Shown here piece after piece: positions 63,001 to 64,000 of a stretch of 64,000 nt of DNA. The stretch is from contig NC_061770.1 of the NCBI RefSeq assembly GCF_022458985.1, forward strand, positions 2,481,001-2,545,000. Direction: 5' to 3'. Position 1 is the first letter of the stretch; every line of letters begins with the position of its first letter. The notes under the pieces were generated by a model, which had not been told where the DNA came from, made no database searches, and worked only from the letters and a program-made list of their open reading frames with translations. The position numbers and the translations under genes were made by a program. Source of the DNA: Mugil cephalus. Its lineage: Eukaryota; Chordata; Actinopteri; Mugiliformes; Mugilidae.

Positions 63001-64000
63001 CTGGGTGTCAGGTTTTAACTCTTTCCTAAGTTTTAAGTCCCCCTTTTTTTTTAACTTTTAAAGAAACTGAGACTTTTTGACGCTTTTACTTTGTTGTGCC
63101 TGGATTATTGGGATAGCCCTTTTACAATAAATCAATCTCACAACTTCAGATGGTACAACATTAAGCTGAGAGGCTTTTAACCAGAACTAGGAGAATAGAT
63201 CGCTCAGGTTCTAACAGGTCTCCACTGGTTGTGAGTACCTTTTAGAATAGATTTTTAAGATCTTATTTATTACTTTTAAAGCTGTGCATGGCTCGTCAAC
63301 ACTATATGTGCTGACTCTTACTTTAAATCACACCTATAACGTACTTTTCTTCTGAGAGTTTTTCCTGGTTATAATTCAGTTTTAATTGAGATTTGAATTG
63401 AGTCTATTTTTAATTTTTTCATAGTTTTTGTTAACTTTATAAGCACTTTCTTATGTTGATTTAAAAGTTAGCTATAGAAATAAAGATGAATATTATATTT
63501 ATCATTATCATGTAGAATGCGGACTGGAGGGATGGACAAAATTTAAGATTAAAAAAATGGCTTGGATGTATTGCTACATTATTCATGTGATGTGAGACAT
63601 ATACTGCATGTAACAACAGCATTTAGAAATTTGATCACATCTACAGTTCTGTAAAACTATAGAGGTGCATTTTACCTTTGCTTTGCAACTAGGCTGACGG
63701 TATTCTGATTTCATCTCTGTACATAAAGCATCTCATTTATCCAGTCTAAAAATTAACAGTTTCGTTCATGTTCATTGTGGCATGTTGACAATAAAATCCT
63801 ACTTTTCGTCATTCAATACCAAACATCCCATAGAAACAGTTTGAAACAACTAAACAGAGGCAGCAGCCAGCAGCCAAGGAGCACACATAAATTTAGATGA
63901 GGTTTAATGGCATGTGATTAATATTAAATATTTAAAGTGGTGAACATTTCTATTAAAACCATATGCTCTGCTCTTCCAGGCCCACAGCATACTGAGCTTT
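51078..64000 (+). CDS. clcnk: CLCNK: ClC-K chloride channel, 3' end outside the window
   Basis: Kidney/ear-type chloride channel that works with barttin (family knowledge). Exons: 51078-51228, 51971-52102, 52203-52331, 53748-53887, 54001-54078, 55248-55323, 55711-55836, 56579-56663, 56938-57039, 57309-57393, 58107-58161 (uncertain), 58570-58712, 59347-59416, 59542-59652, 60142-60358, 61710-61843, 62265-62335, 62739-62819, and 63980 onward. That is 669 codons in phase. Selectivity motifs: GSGIP (138-142), GKVGPFVH (182-189), GYFMP (449-453). Val replaces the usual gating glutamate in GK(E)GP, the ClC-K hallmark. CBS-domain sequence starts in exon 16 ([20 protein letters not shown]) and continues as [14 protein letters not shown]. 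The ATG at 51078 opens a 50-residue N terminus. The last exon is cut by the window end. Confidence 0.95.
52870..52945. repeat. Cluster of short palindromes in CLCNK intron 3
   Basis: aacactaaccagtgttag and aacactagtgtatagtgtt lie within 50 bases. The surrounding 52.8-53.7 kb intron has further 'aacac/gtgtt' pieces. It is probably the decayed end of a transposable element; no family was assigned. Confidence 0.35.
54717..54762 (+). repeat. (TTTC/G) low-complexity tract
   Basis: gtttctttgtttctttg-type tetranucleotide run followed by a T run, in CLCNK intron 5. Confidence 0.9.
59745..59835 (+). repeat. Second copy of the 15978-16140 repeat
   Basis: Contains ttagtcatccaggccacagt then ccagttgcctttcttaaaca, the two landmarks of the copy at 15978. 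It lies in CLCNK intron 14. Confidence 0.6.
60359..61709. other. CLCNK intron 15, nothing recognised
   Basis: A 1.35-kb intron with no recognised exon or repeat family. Open frames are short. Confidence 0.45.
62940..63400 (+). mobile_element. Degenerate LINE reverse-transcriptase 3' remnant
   Basis: The plus strand, with frame shifts, gives traces of the C-terminal LINE block 'QNSAARLLTRT...HWLPVxxRIDFKILLLxYKAL': a [12 protein letters not shown]-like piece near 63165-63205 and [15 protein letters not shown] near 63246-63290. The family looks like an L2-type element by memory. It is dead and intronic. Confidence 0.6.

Overview
The window is nuclear DNA of a ray-finned (teleost) fish, most likely a percomorph; the species cannot be named from the sequence. 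The evidence is intron-rich vertebrate genes with GT-AG splicing, percomorph-type interspersed repeats, Tc1-like and hAT DNA-transposon remnants, and long dinucleotide microsatellites. No bacterial, viral or CRISPR-like feature was seen.

Six protein-coding genes account for the unique sequence. On the minus strand, from right to left along the window, lie HSPB7 (40106-44070), ZBTB17/MIZ1 (31388-37617), DDOST (25530-30042), a TNFRSF14/HVEM-like receptor (16803-22699) and PLEKHM2/SKIP (820-13701). On the plus strand a ClC-K chloride channel (CLCNK, 51078 to beyond 64000) runs off the right edge. I rebuilt every exon chain by hand from splice sites, and the reading phase closes across all junctions: PLEKHM2 20 exons/1029 aa, TNFRSF14-like 8 exons/249 aa (last exon tentative), DDOST 11 exons/466 aa, ZBTB17 14 coding exons/911 aa, HSPB7 3 exons/156 aa, CLCNK 18 complete exons plus the start of a 19th.

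The gene set corresponds to human chromosome 1p36. PLEKHM2, ZBTB17, HSPB7 and CLCNKA/B are close neighbours there, whereas DDOST and TNFRSF14 lie elsewhere on 1p36, so the fish arrangement is a reshuffled 1p36 block. The genes do not form one pathway: lysosome/kinesin adaptor, immune receptor, ER N-glycosylation subunit, MYC-partner transcription factor, cardiac small heat-shock protein and renal-type chloride channel. HSPB7 and CLCNK are divergent across about 7 kb that is rich in repeats and also holds a GATA-type inverted repeat.

The rest is introns and intergenic DNA with degenerate transposons (an hAT element with an apparent 8-bp target duplication, at least three Tc1-like remnants, a LINE fragment, tRNA-like pieces), microsatellites, a 226-bp recent duplication around the last PLEKHM2 exons, and a 139-bp near-perfect hairpin between ZBTB17 and HSPB7. 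I found no clear undescribed multi-gene system. The items most worth checking are the hairpin, an AT-hook-like motif in the fish MIZ1 linker, a GC-AG intron in DDOST, the PLEKHM2 duplication and the uncertain small exon in CLCNK.
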